From a virus, in the IMG/VR virus record IMGVR_UViG_3300047585_000028, positions 1 through 37,889 of that record: DNA of 37,889 nt; one strand, given 5' to 3'. The position numbers and the translations under genes were made by a program. Shown here one piece after another: positions 1 through 5,928 of the stretch; the first letter of the stretch is position 1, and each line of letters opens with the position of its first letter. A model generated the notes under the pieces. It searched no databases. It was not told the origin of the DNA and saw nothing but the letters and a program-made list of their open reading frames with translations.

Positions 1-156
1 GTCGCAGCCCTGGTCGCATCCCAGGTCGCAGCCCTGGTCGCAGCCCTGGTCGCAGCCCAGGTCGCAGCCTCGGTCGCAGCCCTGGTCGCATCCCAGGTCG
101 CAGCCCTGGTCGCAGCATCGGTCGCAGCACTGGTCGCAGCACTGGTCGCATCCCTA
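1..156. repeat. 12-bp tandem repeat array (13 units)
   Basis: Thirteen consecutive 12-bp units run without interruption from the window edge. The first six to eight bases are nearly fixed (gtcgca, then g or t, then c) and the last four vary. Read on the minus strand in the frame of the surrounding gene, each unit encodes a tetrapeptide X-(A or D)-A-T, where X is R, S, D, W or E. The unit length is a multiple of three, so gain or loss of units keeps the frame. The array continues beyond the window edge. Confidence 0.95.
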
Positions 157-422
157 GATGGTTTTTTCTTCTTTCGCAGATACCAAATGGCTGCGGCAAA
201 GCCACCGGCAAACTTCATGATAAATGGGGATGAGACAAAGACGATTCTATGATCAGGAGGTGGTTTTAGATTGGCTGCCTCATATAAACCACGGATCGCC
301 TTTCTCGTTTCTTCCCTATCATGATCATCCATAGGCTTTGTCGACATCGCATTAGCGATCCATTTATCTGCCCATGGCTTTAATTGAGCCCTATGTTCTT
401 CAGTCAGTTCATACTTCTTCAT
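1..422 (-). CDS. Partial tetrapeptide-repeat protein with conserved N-terminal region
   Basis: The frame is open from an ATG at 422 to the window edge, so the C-terminus is missing. The first ~90 residues are non-repetitive: a charged N-terminus ([20 protein letters not shown]), a [13 protein letters not shown] stretch, a short glycine/alanine-rich segment ([12 protein letters not shown]) and a lysine run. The rest is X-A-A-T or X-D-A-T tetrapeptides, with X drawn from R, W, S, D and E. I recall similar phage and metagenomic proteins with a conserved head followed by period-4 repeats; their function is unknown. The start overlaps the upstream stop by four bases (ATGA), so translation is probably coupled. 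Confidence 0.8.
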   Translation of the reverse strand, partial: MKKYELTEEHRAQLKPWADKWIANAMSTKPMDDHDREETRKAIRGLYEAANLKPPPDHRIVFVSSPFIMKFAGGFAAAIWYLRKKKKPSRDATSAATSAATDAATRAATWDATRAATEAATWAATRAATRAATWDATRAA

Positions 423-739
423 AACTTTCCAATCAGTATCATCGTGTGGTCCTCATTATTGACCTGGTCCAAAAGACGAATCACCAAAGAGTCCGCTTCT
501 GGCATATACCAAACCCAGGCCGCCTCTTCGAAAAGAGACGTCACGTCCAGATTCATAGTCTTTCTCCGGTCTCTTTGATATTCCAAATCTCTATTGCCCG
601 GCATAAGCCTCCTTTTTTTGGCATTAGCCCTTTTTCTAGACAATCTCTCTTCACGCTCCTCTGGAGTTTCCCTTTCCAGAAGAGCGCGATTCCAATAGCG
701 TTGATAATCCCTATTATCTTCTTTATTTCTTATTGGCAT
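419..739 (-). CDS. Small basic protein of unknown function
   Basis: 106 aa. The ATG at 739 is preceded by a good Shine-Dalgarno (CGAGGA, about six bases away). The first half is highly charged and arginine-rich (RETPEEREERLSRKRANAKKRR), likely helical and possibly nucleic-acid binding. The second half is more hydrophobic and ends in ILIGKL. The gene begins inside the last 17 bases of the ParB-like gene and its stop overlaps the repeat-protein start, so the three form one operon. I do not recognise a family. Confidence 0.75.
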   Translation of the reverse strand: MPIRNKEDNRDYQRYWNRALLERETPEEREERLSRKRANAKKRRLMPGNRDLEYQRDRRKTMNLDVTSLFEEAAWVWYMPEADSLVIRLLDQVNNEDHTMILIGKL

Positions 740-1643
740 CGAGAGTCCTCGAAAGCTTATCCTTAAGCACCTTAATCTTCCCAGCCTTCTCGCCAGTTAA
801 AATAGCGATGCAGTAGGACTGAATAGATGAAAATGGTCCATGCTGAATAAACTTTGCCCAAATGGAGTCATACTCATCCTGAGAGATAAAGAGCTGAACC
901 CTCACCCTTTTTATTGGCTTTACCTTATCAAGGAAATCTTCTTCTCCGTGGGCGATGGCCTCAATGTAGCGAGGCAAGGCTTCTGGCCTAAACTTCTTTG
1001 AAGACTTAGCGGCCCTAAAGAGCTTTCTTCCCTGCTGCTCATTAATGAGCCCATCTTTGGTGGCATTGATAATGGTCTTGGCTGTTAGAAGAGAGATCTT
1101 CCCGGCTGCAACATTAGTATTGGTTCCCTCATATCTAGTGGCCAGGGCGGCTTGAAACTCTTTTGGGATATTATTAAAAGCCATAAGGGCTTGCTTCACA
1201 TATTCCCCATTCACGCCAAGCCTAATGGCCGCTTCTTTATTCGAAAGACCTTGGGCTTCTAAAATGCCAATATACCTGCCCACCTCTGCTAGAGAGATAT
1301 TTCTCCTCTGCACGTTCTCCGTCAGGTTCTTAATGTCCACATCAGATTCGCTTTTCTTCTTATGAATAATGGCGGGGATGGTGGCAAGGCCCAATTTGGA
1401 AACAGCCAGAAACCTCCTGTTGCCATAACAAACCTCATACTTTCCATTCGTATCTTCAACCAAACCGATTGGCTGCAAAAGCCCGCCATCTTTGATCGAA
1501 GCCATTAACCCAGCTAGCTCTTCTGGATCAATATTGAGCCTGCTATTCTTATTAAGCTTGATCTTATTTAGTGACACGTTTGCGATATGAACTTTAGACC
1601 CCGGTCTAGACATTGGCATTCCTTCCATAATCAGTTCCTCCAT
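723..1643 (-). CDS. ParB-like N-terminal domain DNA-binding protein
   Basis: 306 aa from the ATG at 1643, chosen because AAAGGAGA lies seven bases upstream; an in-frame start ten codons earlier has no such site. ParB signatures are in order: box I GNRRFLA at about 74-80 (GxRRxxA, the CTP-binding motif of the family), box II ENVQRR at about 109-114, then a helix-turn-helix near 133-155 (LSNKEAAIRLGV). The C-terminal 140 residues are less conserved. Canonical ParB binds palindromic parS, uses CTP to slide, and works with ParA in segregation. No ParA is in the window, so this may instead be a phage regulator or DNA-organising protein. A parS-like palindrome lies at 6030-6045. Confidence 0.85.
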   Translation of the reverse strand: MEELIMEGMPMSRPGSKVHIANVSLNKIKLNKNSRLNIDPEELAGLMASIKDGGLLQPIGLVEDTNGKYEVCYGNRRFLAVSKLGLATIPAIIHKKKSESDVDIKNLTENVQRRNISLAEVGRYIGILEAQGLSNKEAAIRLGVNGEYVKQALMAFNNIPKEFQAALATRYEGTNTNVAAGKISLLTAKTIINATKDGLINEQQGRKLFRAAKSSKKFRPEALPRYIEAIAHGEEDFLDKVKPIKRVRVQLFISQDEYDSIWAKFIQHGPFSSIQSYCIAILTGEKAGKIKVLKDKLSRTLDANKK

Positions 1644-2013
1644 TTGTTTTCTCCTTTGGTTTGTGTGGATCAAATAACCTAATTCCCTTAATAGTCAACC
1701 ATTCGTCGCATTCATGCTCTTCGCCTTCGTGCAATGCCCTCCTTATGACATCTGCCAGATAGCCATCAAGATCTGGCAGATGACTTCTTATTTCTCCCCA
1801 GGTCAGAAGAATATTGCGGCCGATAACGGTCCTTGCGTGGAACGCCTTGTCGTAAGCATCGTTTACTGGAAGCCCAATTTTTATCTGAACTCCCGTATGT
1901 TCCTTACAGCAAGCATTTTCCCCACACATGAAAAAGGAGCCGGGCTTATACCCAACTCCTTTTATAAACTCCTTAACTTGTTTTAATAGATCTTTATTTG
2001 TCGTTTCCGCCAC
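1606..2013 (-). CDS. Hypothetical protein, 135 aa
   Basis: I place the start at GTG 2013, about eight bases after AAAGGA. The same frame extends upstream to 2190, but that part is the shadow of the gene at 1994-2194. The protein has a cluster of cysteines (MCGENACCKEH) about 30 residues in, and a further Cys/His pair (EHECDEW) near residue 103, which could bind a metal; this is inference. It overlaps the ParB-like start by 38 bases and the upstream gene by 20, which points to tight coupling. Not recognised. Confidence 0.65.
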   Translation of the reverse strand: MAETTNKDLLKQVKEFIKGVGYKPGSFFMCGENACCKEHTGVQIKIGLPVNDAYDKAFHARTVIGRNILLTWGEIRSHLPDLDGYLADVIRRALHEGEEHECDEWLTIKGIRLFDPHKPKEKTNGGTDYGRNANV

Positions 2014-2194
2014 TTTTATGTTCCTTTCTCCATGTTCTAATGAACTGCCTAACTTCGAAACTGCTTTCGATAAAATACGCAGCAGCAATAAGAAGTCCAA
2101 GAGTAATGGCCTTAGCCTCGGAAATCTCATAGGCGTGAAATCCCACCATGCCTGCATGCGCTGCAAAGAGGAAATACTTATCAACTTCATCCAC
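1994..2194 (-). CDS. Small membrane-associated protein, 66 aa
   Basis: The start is GTG at 2194, just after a purine-rich GGGGGAG tract. Near residues 30-45 there is a hydrophobic stretch (ITLGLLIAAAYFI) that could span a membrane, followed by a basic tail (RTWRKEHKSGG). It sits between two unknown small genes in the leftward operon. No family is recognised. The GTG start and the overlap with the downstream gene make it less certain than its neighbours. Confidence 0.55.
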   Translation of the reverse strand: MDEVDKYFLFAAHAGMVGFHAYEISEAKAITLGLLIAAAYFIESSFEVRQFIRTWRKEHKSGGNDK

Positions 2195-2205
2195 CCTTCT
2201 CCCCC

Positions 2206-2610
2206 TTAGTTAACAGCCGCAGGATTTGCGCGAGCATCTTCAAGTTCGGAAAGGACTTTGATCTTTTCTTTGATAGCCATCTTGGCAAGACCCTCTAAAA
2301 AAGCTTTAAATGAGCCGGCCCGCATCTGGATCTTTATGGTCCCGTTTTTTTTGTCCAGATAAAGCGAATGGGCATCATAATCAGCATCCTGCTTAATAAC
2401 CCCGTCTTGCTTTAAGGCTTCAAAAATAGCTTTCCACCTGGCATCCAGCTCGCTTTCGAGTATCTCTTTTCTTGATTCAATCGTCGCAAGCTCTGTAGAC
2501 ACATAGCTTTGGAATTCAGCCATATCGGCAACAGCTAAACTCAAATTATTATACTCAGAAAACTTTACGGACTTTGGTTTGTTCGAATCCTTTAACTCTA
2601 GCATGTTCAT
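2206..2610 (-). CDS. Hypothetical protein, 134 aa
   Basis: The ATG at 2610 has a strong AAAGGAGA site upstream. The middle (about residues 25-70) is a likely helical, coiled-coil-prone region (ELATIESRKEILESELDARW), followed by a short beta-like part (SLYLDKKNGTIKIQM) and a charged helix. It is the first gene after the terminator hairpin at 2640-2668, so it may be expressed by read-through or from a promoter I cannot define. Function unknown. Confidence 0.75.
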   Translation of the reverse strand: MNMLELKDSNKPKSVKFSEYNNLSLAVADMAEFQSYVSTELATIESRKEILESELDARWKAIFEALKQDGVIKQDADYDAHSLYLDKKNGTIKIQMRAGSFKAFLEGLAKMAIKEKIKVLSELEDARANPAAVN

Positions 2611-2632
2611 TTCTGTCTCCTTTGGTTTTGGT

Positions 2633-2668
2633 TAAAAATCAGGCCCCAGATAAAAACACTGGGGCCTG
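2633..2668 (-). terminator. Intrinsic terminator, minus strand
   Basis: A perfect 10-bp inverted repeat (CAGGCCCCAG at 2640-2649 and CTGGGGCCTG at 2659-2668) with a 9-nt loop. On the minus strand it is followed by ATTTTTAA. It lies 12 bases after the stop of the 2680-3057 gene and separates it from the rest of the leftward genes, so it would end or attenuate that transcript. Confidence 0.85.
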
Positions 2669-2679
2669 GGGGGATAGGA

Positions 2680-3057
2680 TTATAGAAGATCTCGCATCGG
2701 TCCTTCGCCACTCAGCAGTTGAGCAAGTTCACTCTCGGCTGCCATTGGGCAATAGGATTTTGATACGAACCGGATTTCATGAAGAACCCAATTGAATTGC
2801 AAAAAGCCGTCTTCAAAGTTGATCGTCTTTGGAATAGCCCCGGCCTGCTGGCACATGTTAAAAATAACCCTGTGGTTGGCTATAACCTCTGGGTTGGTAA
2901 TGCCTGCGAGCTCGTCGTCCTGGTGAGAAACAATGTACTTCTCAACTCCTGGCACAACGTCCATGTCAAATGCCTCAACCAAGATATTCTCGTTTGTGGT
3001 CTTCCCATTGCGATGCAGGCCAGTTATTTCCTTTTTAACTAGTTCTTTGGCGATCAT
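2680..3057 (-). CDS. Hypothetical protein, 125 aa
   Basis: The ATG at 3057 follows TAAGGAGA with good spacing. The protein begins with a lysine-rich helix (AKELVKKEITG) and has an acidic stretch around residues 45-52 (SHQDDELAG). No motif is recognised. It has its own terminator directly downstream and a candidate promoter about 300 bases upstream, so it is probably the main product of a short leftward transcript. Confidence 0.75.
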   Translation of the reverse strand: MIAKELVKKEITGLHRNGKTTNENILVEAFDMDVVPGVEKYIVSHQDDELAGITNPEVIANHRVIFNMCQQAGAIPKTINFEDGFLQFNWVLHEIRFVSKSYCPMAAESELAQLLSGEGPMRDLL

Positions 3058-3083
3058 GTTAATTCTCCTTAGTCAGTTTTTAT

Positions 3084-3188
3084 TTAATGAAAGTAGTAAA
3101 ACTCTTGGTCTGCGTTTATCTCTGCTAAGAACTCATAGATCCTCCATAGTTTGTTTGGCTCCTGATCATTCAGGATTGCCTTCACCAT
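3084..3188 (-). CDS. Possible small ORF, 34 aa
   Basis: A short open frame from ATG 3188 to TAA at 3084, 26 bases upstream of the next gene. The translation looks protein-like (NKLWRIYEFLAEINADQEF), and the same frame stays open upstream for about 60 codons without a normal start codon. The ribosome site is weak (GGGCGGGAA). It could be a real micro-protein, a leader peptide, or the remnant of a longer gene. Confidence 0.3.
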   Translation of the reverse strand: MVKAILNDQEPNKLWRIYEFLAEINADQEFYYFH

Positions 3189-3320
3189 CTCAATTCCCGC
3201 CCTCTCACCCGCGTCCAGTAACGAATCATGCAGAATACAAAACCCCCGTTGTTTGGTTTTCGGTTTTTCGGTGCGGCAAAAAATTCCAGCAAAAATCGGG
3301 CCGACGACCCAGACAATTGC

Positions 3321-3371
3321 GTGGTGGCGAAATGCGTCAAAATGTGAATTTTTTATATGGTGGTGGCGAAA
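3321..3371. promoter_or_regulatory. Paired 12-bp direct repeats (candidate operator)
   Basis: GTGGTGGCGAAA occurs at 3321-3332 and again at 3360-3371. The second copy lies exactly between the -35 and -10 of the candidate leftward promoter, and the first lies just downstream of its expected start point. This is the usual layout for repressor sites. The binding protein is unknown; the ParB-like protein is one candidate. Confidence 0.45.
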
Positions 3372-3380
3372 AATTTACAA
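3352..3380 (-). promoter_or_regulatory. Candidate sigma70-type promoter, leftward
   Basis: On the minus strand, TTGTAA (3380-3375) and TATAAA (3357-3352) are separated by exactly 17 bases. They match the -35 and -10 consensus at 4 and 5 of 6 positions. Transcription would start near 3345 and read the 3084-3188 ORF and the 2680-3057 gene up to the terminator at 2640-2668. This was found by eye only. Confidence 0.45.
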
Positions 3381-3405
3381 ATCAAGGGGCGCTGGAAAGC
3401 ATCCC

Positions 3406-3528
3406 CTATTTTAGATAAAAGTGGGTGGCAATAAGAGATGCAATGATTGAGATATAAATCACATGGGTCAAAATCACCCCACTATATCCAACCATCACCC
3501 CAAGAAGAAATGAATAAAACCTATCCAT
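3406..3528 (-). CDS. Micro-protein with transmembrane segments, 40 aa
   Basis: ATG at 3528 to TAG at 3406. Almost the whole peptide is hydrophobic (FLLGVMVGYSGVIL, then VIYISIIASLIA), enough for one or two short membrane helices. Its start overlaps the stop of the tiny ORF before it (ATGGATAG), so translation may be coupled; there is no clear Shine-Dalgarno. A holin-like or regulatory role cannot be told from this length. Confidence 0.4.
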   Translation of the reverse strand: MDRFYSFLLGVMVGYSGVILTHVIYISIIASLIATHFYLK

Positions 3529-3589
3529 TGGCGCCATCAATCTGCTTGTTGATCTTCGTCTCAACCTGACCAACCATCTTATTCATCAT
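3521..3589 (-). CDS. Possible micro-ORF, 22 aa
   Basis: Starts at ATGATG near 3589 and ends in the start of the 40-aa membrane peptide. The peptide is MMNKMVGQVETKINKQIDGA plus two residues. The frame is open about 19 codons further upstream without a standard start, and that part (VDGAFKEKLR) also looks coding, so this could be the end of a decayed longer gene. Confidence 0.25.
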   Translation of the reverse strand: MMNKMVGQVETKINKQIDGANG

Positions 3590-3738
3590 AACCCTAAGCT
3601 TTTCCTTAAAGGCACCATCGACTATTGGTGTTATAGGGAAAATATTCTAGAAAAATGAAACGGATGGGTGGCGCAGGGTAGGCTAATGGCTAGGCGGCTC
3701 TAATCAGCCCCCCCCTGGGTAGGGTATCCCCCCTTCTA

Positions 3739-3829
3739 GATTGAACATTGCTTATTCTGTCTGGACTAATCTGCTCGAGATTGAACATTGCTTATTCTGT
3801 CTGGACTAATCTGCTCGAGATTGAACATT
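3739..3829. repeat. 40-bp tandem repeat, 2.3 copies
   Basis: Two identical 40-bp copies (3739-3778 and 3779-3818) are followed by an 11-base partial copy. Each starts with GATTGAACAT and ends with CTGCTCGA. Each full copy holds a weak promoter-like pair, TTGAAC and ACTAAT 18 bases apart. It could be a doubled promoter, an iteron-like binding site, or a simple duplication. Confidence 0.9.
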
Positions 3830-3840
3830 TGCGAATGAAA

Positions 3841-3876
3841 TCAACAACATAGCACTGTGACTTATAGTTATAAGTC
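3841..3876 (+). promoter_or_regulatory. Palindrome with embedded -10-like element
   Basis: GACTTATA-GT-TATAAGTC at 3859-3876 is an inverted repeat of eight bases per arm. TATAGT (3863-3868) inside it resembles a -10, and TCAACA (3841-3846) lies 16 bases upstream as a possible -35. This would be a rightward promoter for the 4141 gene with an operator overlapping its -10. Because of the symmetry, the minus strand also carries a TATAA core. Confidence 0.3.
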
Positions 3877-3961
3877 TGAGTCATACAGCGTTAAAGGACA
3901 TAATCATAGGTTTGATCGCGCGCTATGGGCGAGCTGAGCGATGAATAGCAGGGTGATCGCG

Positions 3962-3981
3962 GTGCCGTTTTTCGTCACCGA
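3962..3981. repeat. 20-mer direct repeat, copy 1
   Basis: GTGCCGTTTTTCGTCACCGA matches the sequence at 5136-5155 at 19 of 20 positions. The two copies are in the same orientation and flank the small plus-strand genes 4141-4971. Looser relatives (GCCGTTTTTGTGCG near 5231, GCATTTTTTGTCAC near 4017) lie nearby. Confidence 0.7.
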
Positions 3982-3994
3982 CGCAATTTGCGTC
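3980..3994. promoter_or_regulatory. 15-bp palindrome
   Basis: GACGCAA-T-TTGCGTC is a perfect inverted repeat that abuts the 20-mer repeat. It is a possible dimeric-protein binding site about 150 bases before the 4141 start. Confidence 0.4.
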
Positions 3995-4140
3995 ACTCGA
4001 CCACGATTTCGACAGCGCATTTTTTGTCACTCCCAATGATTTCAAGCACTTGCGACTTGGCACCGTGTTCGCACTTGTGTTTTTGCAGCTGCAATAAAGC
4101 GGCACCGGCAAGACACCGGCAACTAACCTTGGAGGTTAAC

Positions 4141-4458
4141 ATGTCTAACACAGTAACGGGTAATGCCCAAACAACCATCGCTGAGACGCCAGAACAAACC
4201 ATTCAACGCCTAATGGCTGAATTAGCTGCATCTAAGGCTAATGCCGCTAAGCCTAAGAAGGAAACATTCCCTCTTGGCAACGGTCTGAGCTGTGCTGTTA
4301 GTGATAAGGGTGCTATTAGCATCTACGGGCTGGGACGCTTTCCAGTAACTCTCTATCGGCATCAGTTAGAGCGTTTGTTCCCAGTTATCGCACAGTTGAA
4401 CAGCTTTATCATGGCTAATGCGTCTAAGCTTAGTGTTAAACCAGCCGTAGTAAAGTAG
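4141..4458 (+). CDS. Hypothetical protein, 105 aa
   Basis: The ATG at 4141 has a strong TTGGAGGT site. The first 40 residues are Ala/Thr/Gln-rich and probably flexible. The second half contains a compact segment (LSCAVSDKGAISIYGLGRFP, then VTLYRHQLERLF) that I recall from other phage genomes, without a known function. It is the largest gene of the rightward cassette and is followed by a good hairpin, so it can be its own transcription unit with high translation. Confidence 0.85.
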   Translation: MSNTVTGNAQTTIAETPEQTIQRLMAELAASKANAAKPKKETFPLGNGLSCAVSDKGAISIYGLGRFPVTLYRHQLERLFPVIAQLNSFIMANASKLSVKPAVVK

Positions 4459-4473
4459 TACGAGTTATGCATG

Positions 4474-4500
4474 TAGGCCCGGACGCATTGTCCGGGCCTA
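4474..4500 (+). terminator. Probable terminator after the 105-aa gene
   Basis: Eleven-bp inverted repeat TAGGCCCGGAC / GTCCGGGCCTA with a 5-nt loop, 15 bases after the stop. The following TTCTGG is a poor T-tract, so termination may be partial and let the small genes downstream be read. Confidence 0.65.
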
Positions 4501-4552
4501 TTCTGGATCACTTAACCACCTTCAAGGATTGAGTATTTCGATTGGAGTTTGT

Positions 4553-4660
4553 ATGCGAGATGCCATTGATAACCTGATTATATTTATGTGTTTCTGGGGG
4601 TTTGTATTGTTTGTGATTAGCTCTGTGTGTTGGTTGATGACACAGGGAGCGTATTTATAA
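4553..4660 (+). CDS. Small membrane protein, 35 aa
   Basis: ATG at 4553 with TTGGAG five bases upstream. A single hydrophobic helix covers most of the peptide (LIIFMCFWGFVLFVISSVCW), flanked by a short acidic N-terminus and a polar C-terminus. It lies in a row of three tiny genes. No function can be assigned. Confidence 0.5.
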   Translation: MRDAIDNLIIFMCFWGFVLFVISSVCWLMTQGAYL

Positions 4661-4699
4661 CCAGCCCATTAGACGTGGGCATAACAAAGCGAGGTATGC

Positions 4700-4831
4700 G
4701 TGAAGCATATTATTTTAGCCGCGATAGTTGCGGCATGTTTTTCAGGACTGATAGCCATGGCTGGATCTATGGCTGTGACTTCTAACCAGATCCGTGTGGT
4801 GTATATGGCCATGCATGGGGGTGGGAGATGA
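4700..4831 (+). CDS. Small exported or membrane protein, 43 aa
   Basis: GTG at 4700 with GAGG four bases upstream. The N-terminus (KHIILAAIVAACFSG) looks like a short signal sequence; VAAC fits a lipobox, though the n-region is very short. The remainder is 30 residues, many of them small or hydrophobic. An overlapping ATG at 4696 in another frame is less likely because its ribosome site would be too close. The stop overlaps the next start (ATGA), which supports this frame. Confidence 0.45.
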   Translation: MKHIILAAIVAACFSGLIAMAGSMAVTSNQIRVVYMAMHGGGR

Positions 4832-4971
4832 AAGCGGCATTGCTGGAGCAGCTGCAGTACTGGGTGGATTGGTACGAGGTTAACTATGGCCATATTGGAG
4901 ATTCACCCGGCCGAGAGCTTTGGGAGGAGACTAAGTATTTGATTAAGTATATTCAAACGCAGCAGGATTAA
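4828..4971 (+). CDS. Small hypothetical protein, 47 aa
   Basis: ATG at 4828 follows GGTGGGAG and overlaps the previous stop. The peptide is rich in Trp, Tyr and Glu (QYWVDWYEVNYGH) with a helical C-terminus (ELWEETKYLIKYI). It is soluble-looking and not recognised. A GC-rich hairpin follows directly. Confidence 0.55.
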   Translation: MKAALLEQLQYWVDWYEVNYGHIGDSPGRELWEETKYLIKYIQTQQD

Positions 4972-4974
4972 TCG

Positions 4975-5002
4975 CCCCGCACAGGCCTCGCTATATGCGG
5001 GG
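4975..5002 (+). terminator. Possible terminator, rightward
   Basis: CCCCGC / GCGGGG with a 16-nt loop begins a few bases after the stop of the 47-aa gene, followed by TTTCC. The stem is short and the T-tract poor. Confidence 0.4.
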
Positions 5003-5135
5003 TTTCCACCCATGAGTCTACTGCCACAGCAGGATGGGTGAGATAGCTGGATCTAGCTGTGGATAGGTCCAGCGTTTTTCATTCGCCACCCATTCAAGCC
5101 ATTTCCTTAAAACCAGTTTAGAAAACCTTCACGTT

Positions 5136-5155
5136 GTGCCGTTTTTTGTCACCGA
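5136..5155. repeat. 20-mer direct repeat, copy 2
   Basis: GTGCCGTTTTTTGTCACCGA, one base different from copy 1 at 3962-3981 and in the same orientation. It lies downstream of the plus-strand small genes and downstream of the minus-strand HTH gene, so it is not obviously a promoter for either. Confidence 0.7.
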
Positions 5156-5270
5156 TTTAAACGCCCTGCATTGCAATTCGCTGCCGTTTTGGTGCCTCGG
5201 TGTGCATTTTCGATTAAAACTCAATGGCGGGCCGTTTTTGTGCGTTTAATCGGCCACTGGGCCGGCCGCA

Positions 5271-5786
5271 TCAACTCGCATCGTCATCGTTTTTGATCGA
5301 TCTGGCTGAATCGATAGCTATGACATTGCTTATATTCGATTCCAGCACTCTTCTTTCTGCGCGGTCTAGGCTACCTGAGATGTCTACGGTAACTTGGATA
5401 TCGTGTTGGAATTTAGGGCTATAGCGTTTTGGGTTTCGGTATTCGAGGATTTTCATAATGTTTGTGGAGAGTTGTTTGGCTGTATCTGAGTCATATCTAG
5501 TCGGCAGGTCTAGGAGCATATCTTCTAGATAGTCGCAGTAATCATTTCGAGCTGCTTCTAGTTTATCATTGAATTCGGGGAAGTTTTTGCGGTAGGTGAC
5601 GAACTCGTATCTGGAAAAACCTATGAGTTTAGAGATGTCTATGAGTTTACTACCCTCTAAGACCTTATCGAATATAACCTGTTCTTGTTCTTGAGATAGT
5701 CTAGTCGTTGATTTTCCAGCCATGATTATTTTTGCCTTGTTTTTGGGTGATTTGTAAACTAGAGGTTTGGGTAGGTTTTGGTCCAT
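5271..5786 (-). CDS. Terminase small subunit-like HTH protein
   Basis: 171 aa. After a basic N-terminus comes an HTH-like part (KLIDISKLIGFSRYEFVTY, about 49-67), then FPEFNDKLEAARNDYCDYLE and a C-terminal NPKRYSPKFQ. The order HTH, PEF-helix, K/R-Y segment resembles small terminase subunits, which recognise phage DNA and regulate the large subunit. The gene stands alone about 25 kb from the large terminase, which is unusual, so a transcriptional role is an alternative. The start is uncertain: neither ATG 5786 nor the in-frame ATG at about 5723 has a good Shine-Dalgarno. Confidence 0.5.
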   Translation of the reverse strand: MDQNLPKPLVYKSPKNKAKIIMAGKSTTRLSQEQEQVIFDKVLEGSKLIDISKLIGFSRYEFVTYRKNFPEFNDKLEAARNDYCDYLEDMLLDLPTRYDSDTAKQLSTNIMKILEYRNPKRYSPKFQHDIQVTVDISGSLDRAERRVLESNISNVIAIDSARSIKNDDDAS

Positions 5787-5814
5787 TCTTAGTCAGTTCT
5801 GTTTTCTCTTTTAG

Positions 5815-5863
5815 GCCCAGCGGCTGTTTAAACTAGGTGATACGGGTCTACACACCGCTGGGC
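5815..5863. other. Long-range inverted repeat in divergent intergenic region
   Basis: GCCCAGCGG (5815-5823) pairs perfectly with CCGCTGGGC (5855-5863) across a 31-nt loop. It lies between the divergent HTH gene and the glycosyltransferase operon and would form in the leader of either transcript. TTATTTATA follows on the plus strand. It could be a terminator for read-through or a structured leader. Confidence 0.5.
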
Positions 5864-5892
5864 TTATTTATACCACGCATCAATAAATCATG

Positions 5893-5921
5893 TTGTCTCT
5901 GTAAAGATCCTATCGTGTAGT
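5893..5921 (+). promoter_or_regulatory. Candidate promoter giving a leaderless transcript
   Basis: TTGTCT (5893-5898) and TGTAGT (5916-5921) are 17 bases apart, each matching consensus at four of six positions. The -10 ends seven bases before the ATG at 5929, so the RNA would begin at or next to the start codon. This fits the absence of any Shine-Dalgarno there. Confidence 0.35.
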
Positions 5922-5928
5922 TCATTCA

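Larger units (their letters stand above)
3590..4140. other. Non-coding divergent region
   Basis: No convincing gene is seen in these 551 bases. They lie between the leftward genes and the plus-strand gene at 4141. They contain an eight-C run near 3708-3715, the 40-bp tandem repeat (3739-3829), two palindromes (3859-3876 and 3980-3994), and one copy of a 20-mer that recurs at 5136-5155. The content suits a control region or replication origin, but neither can be proven from sequence alone. Confidence 0.6.
4972..5270. other. Intergenic region between convergent genes
   Basis: 299 bases with no credible gene on either strand. It contains the weak terminator at 4975-5002, an inverted repeat CACCCAT / ATGGGTG (about 5008-5041), and the second copy of the 20-mer repeat at 5136-5155 with degenerate relatives near 5182 and 5231. 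It ends in a GGCCGGCC-rich stretch next to the stop of the minus-strand gene. Confidence 0.5.

Noticed and set aside
1-156. CRISPR array
   Set aside because: Units are contiguous 12-bp repeats with no spacers and encode protein in frame.
2933-3418. 161-codon plus-strand frame
   Set aside because: Antisense to the 125-aa gene and the candidate promoter; no Shine-Dalgarno and a biased composition.
3662-3735. Possible tRNA (GGCTCTAATCAGCC stem-loop in a G/C-rich stretch)
   Set aside because: The anticodon-like loop has six bases, there is no GTTCRA T-loop and no acceptor stem pairing.
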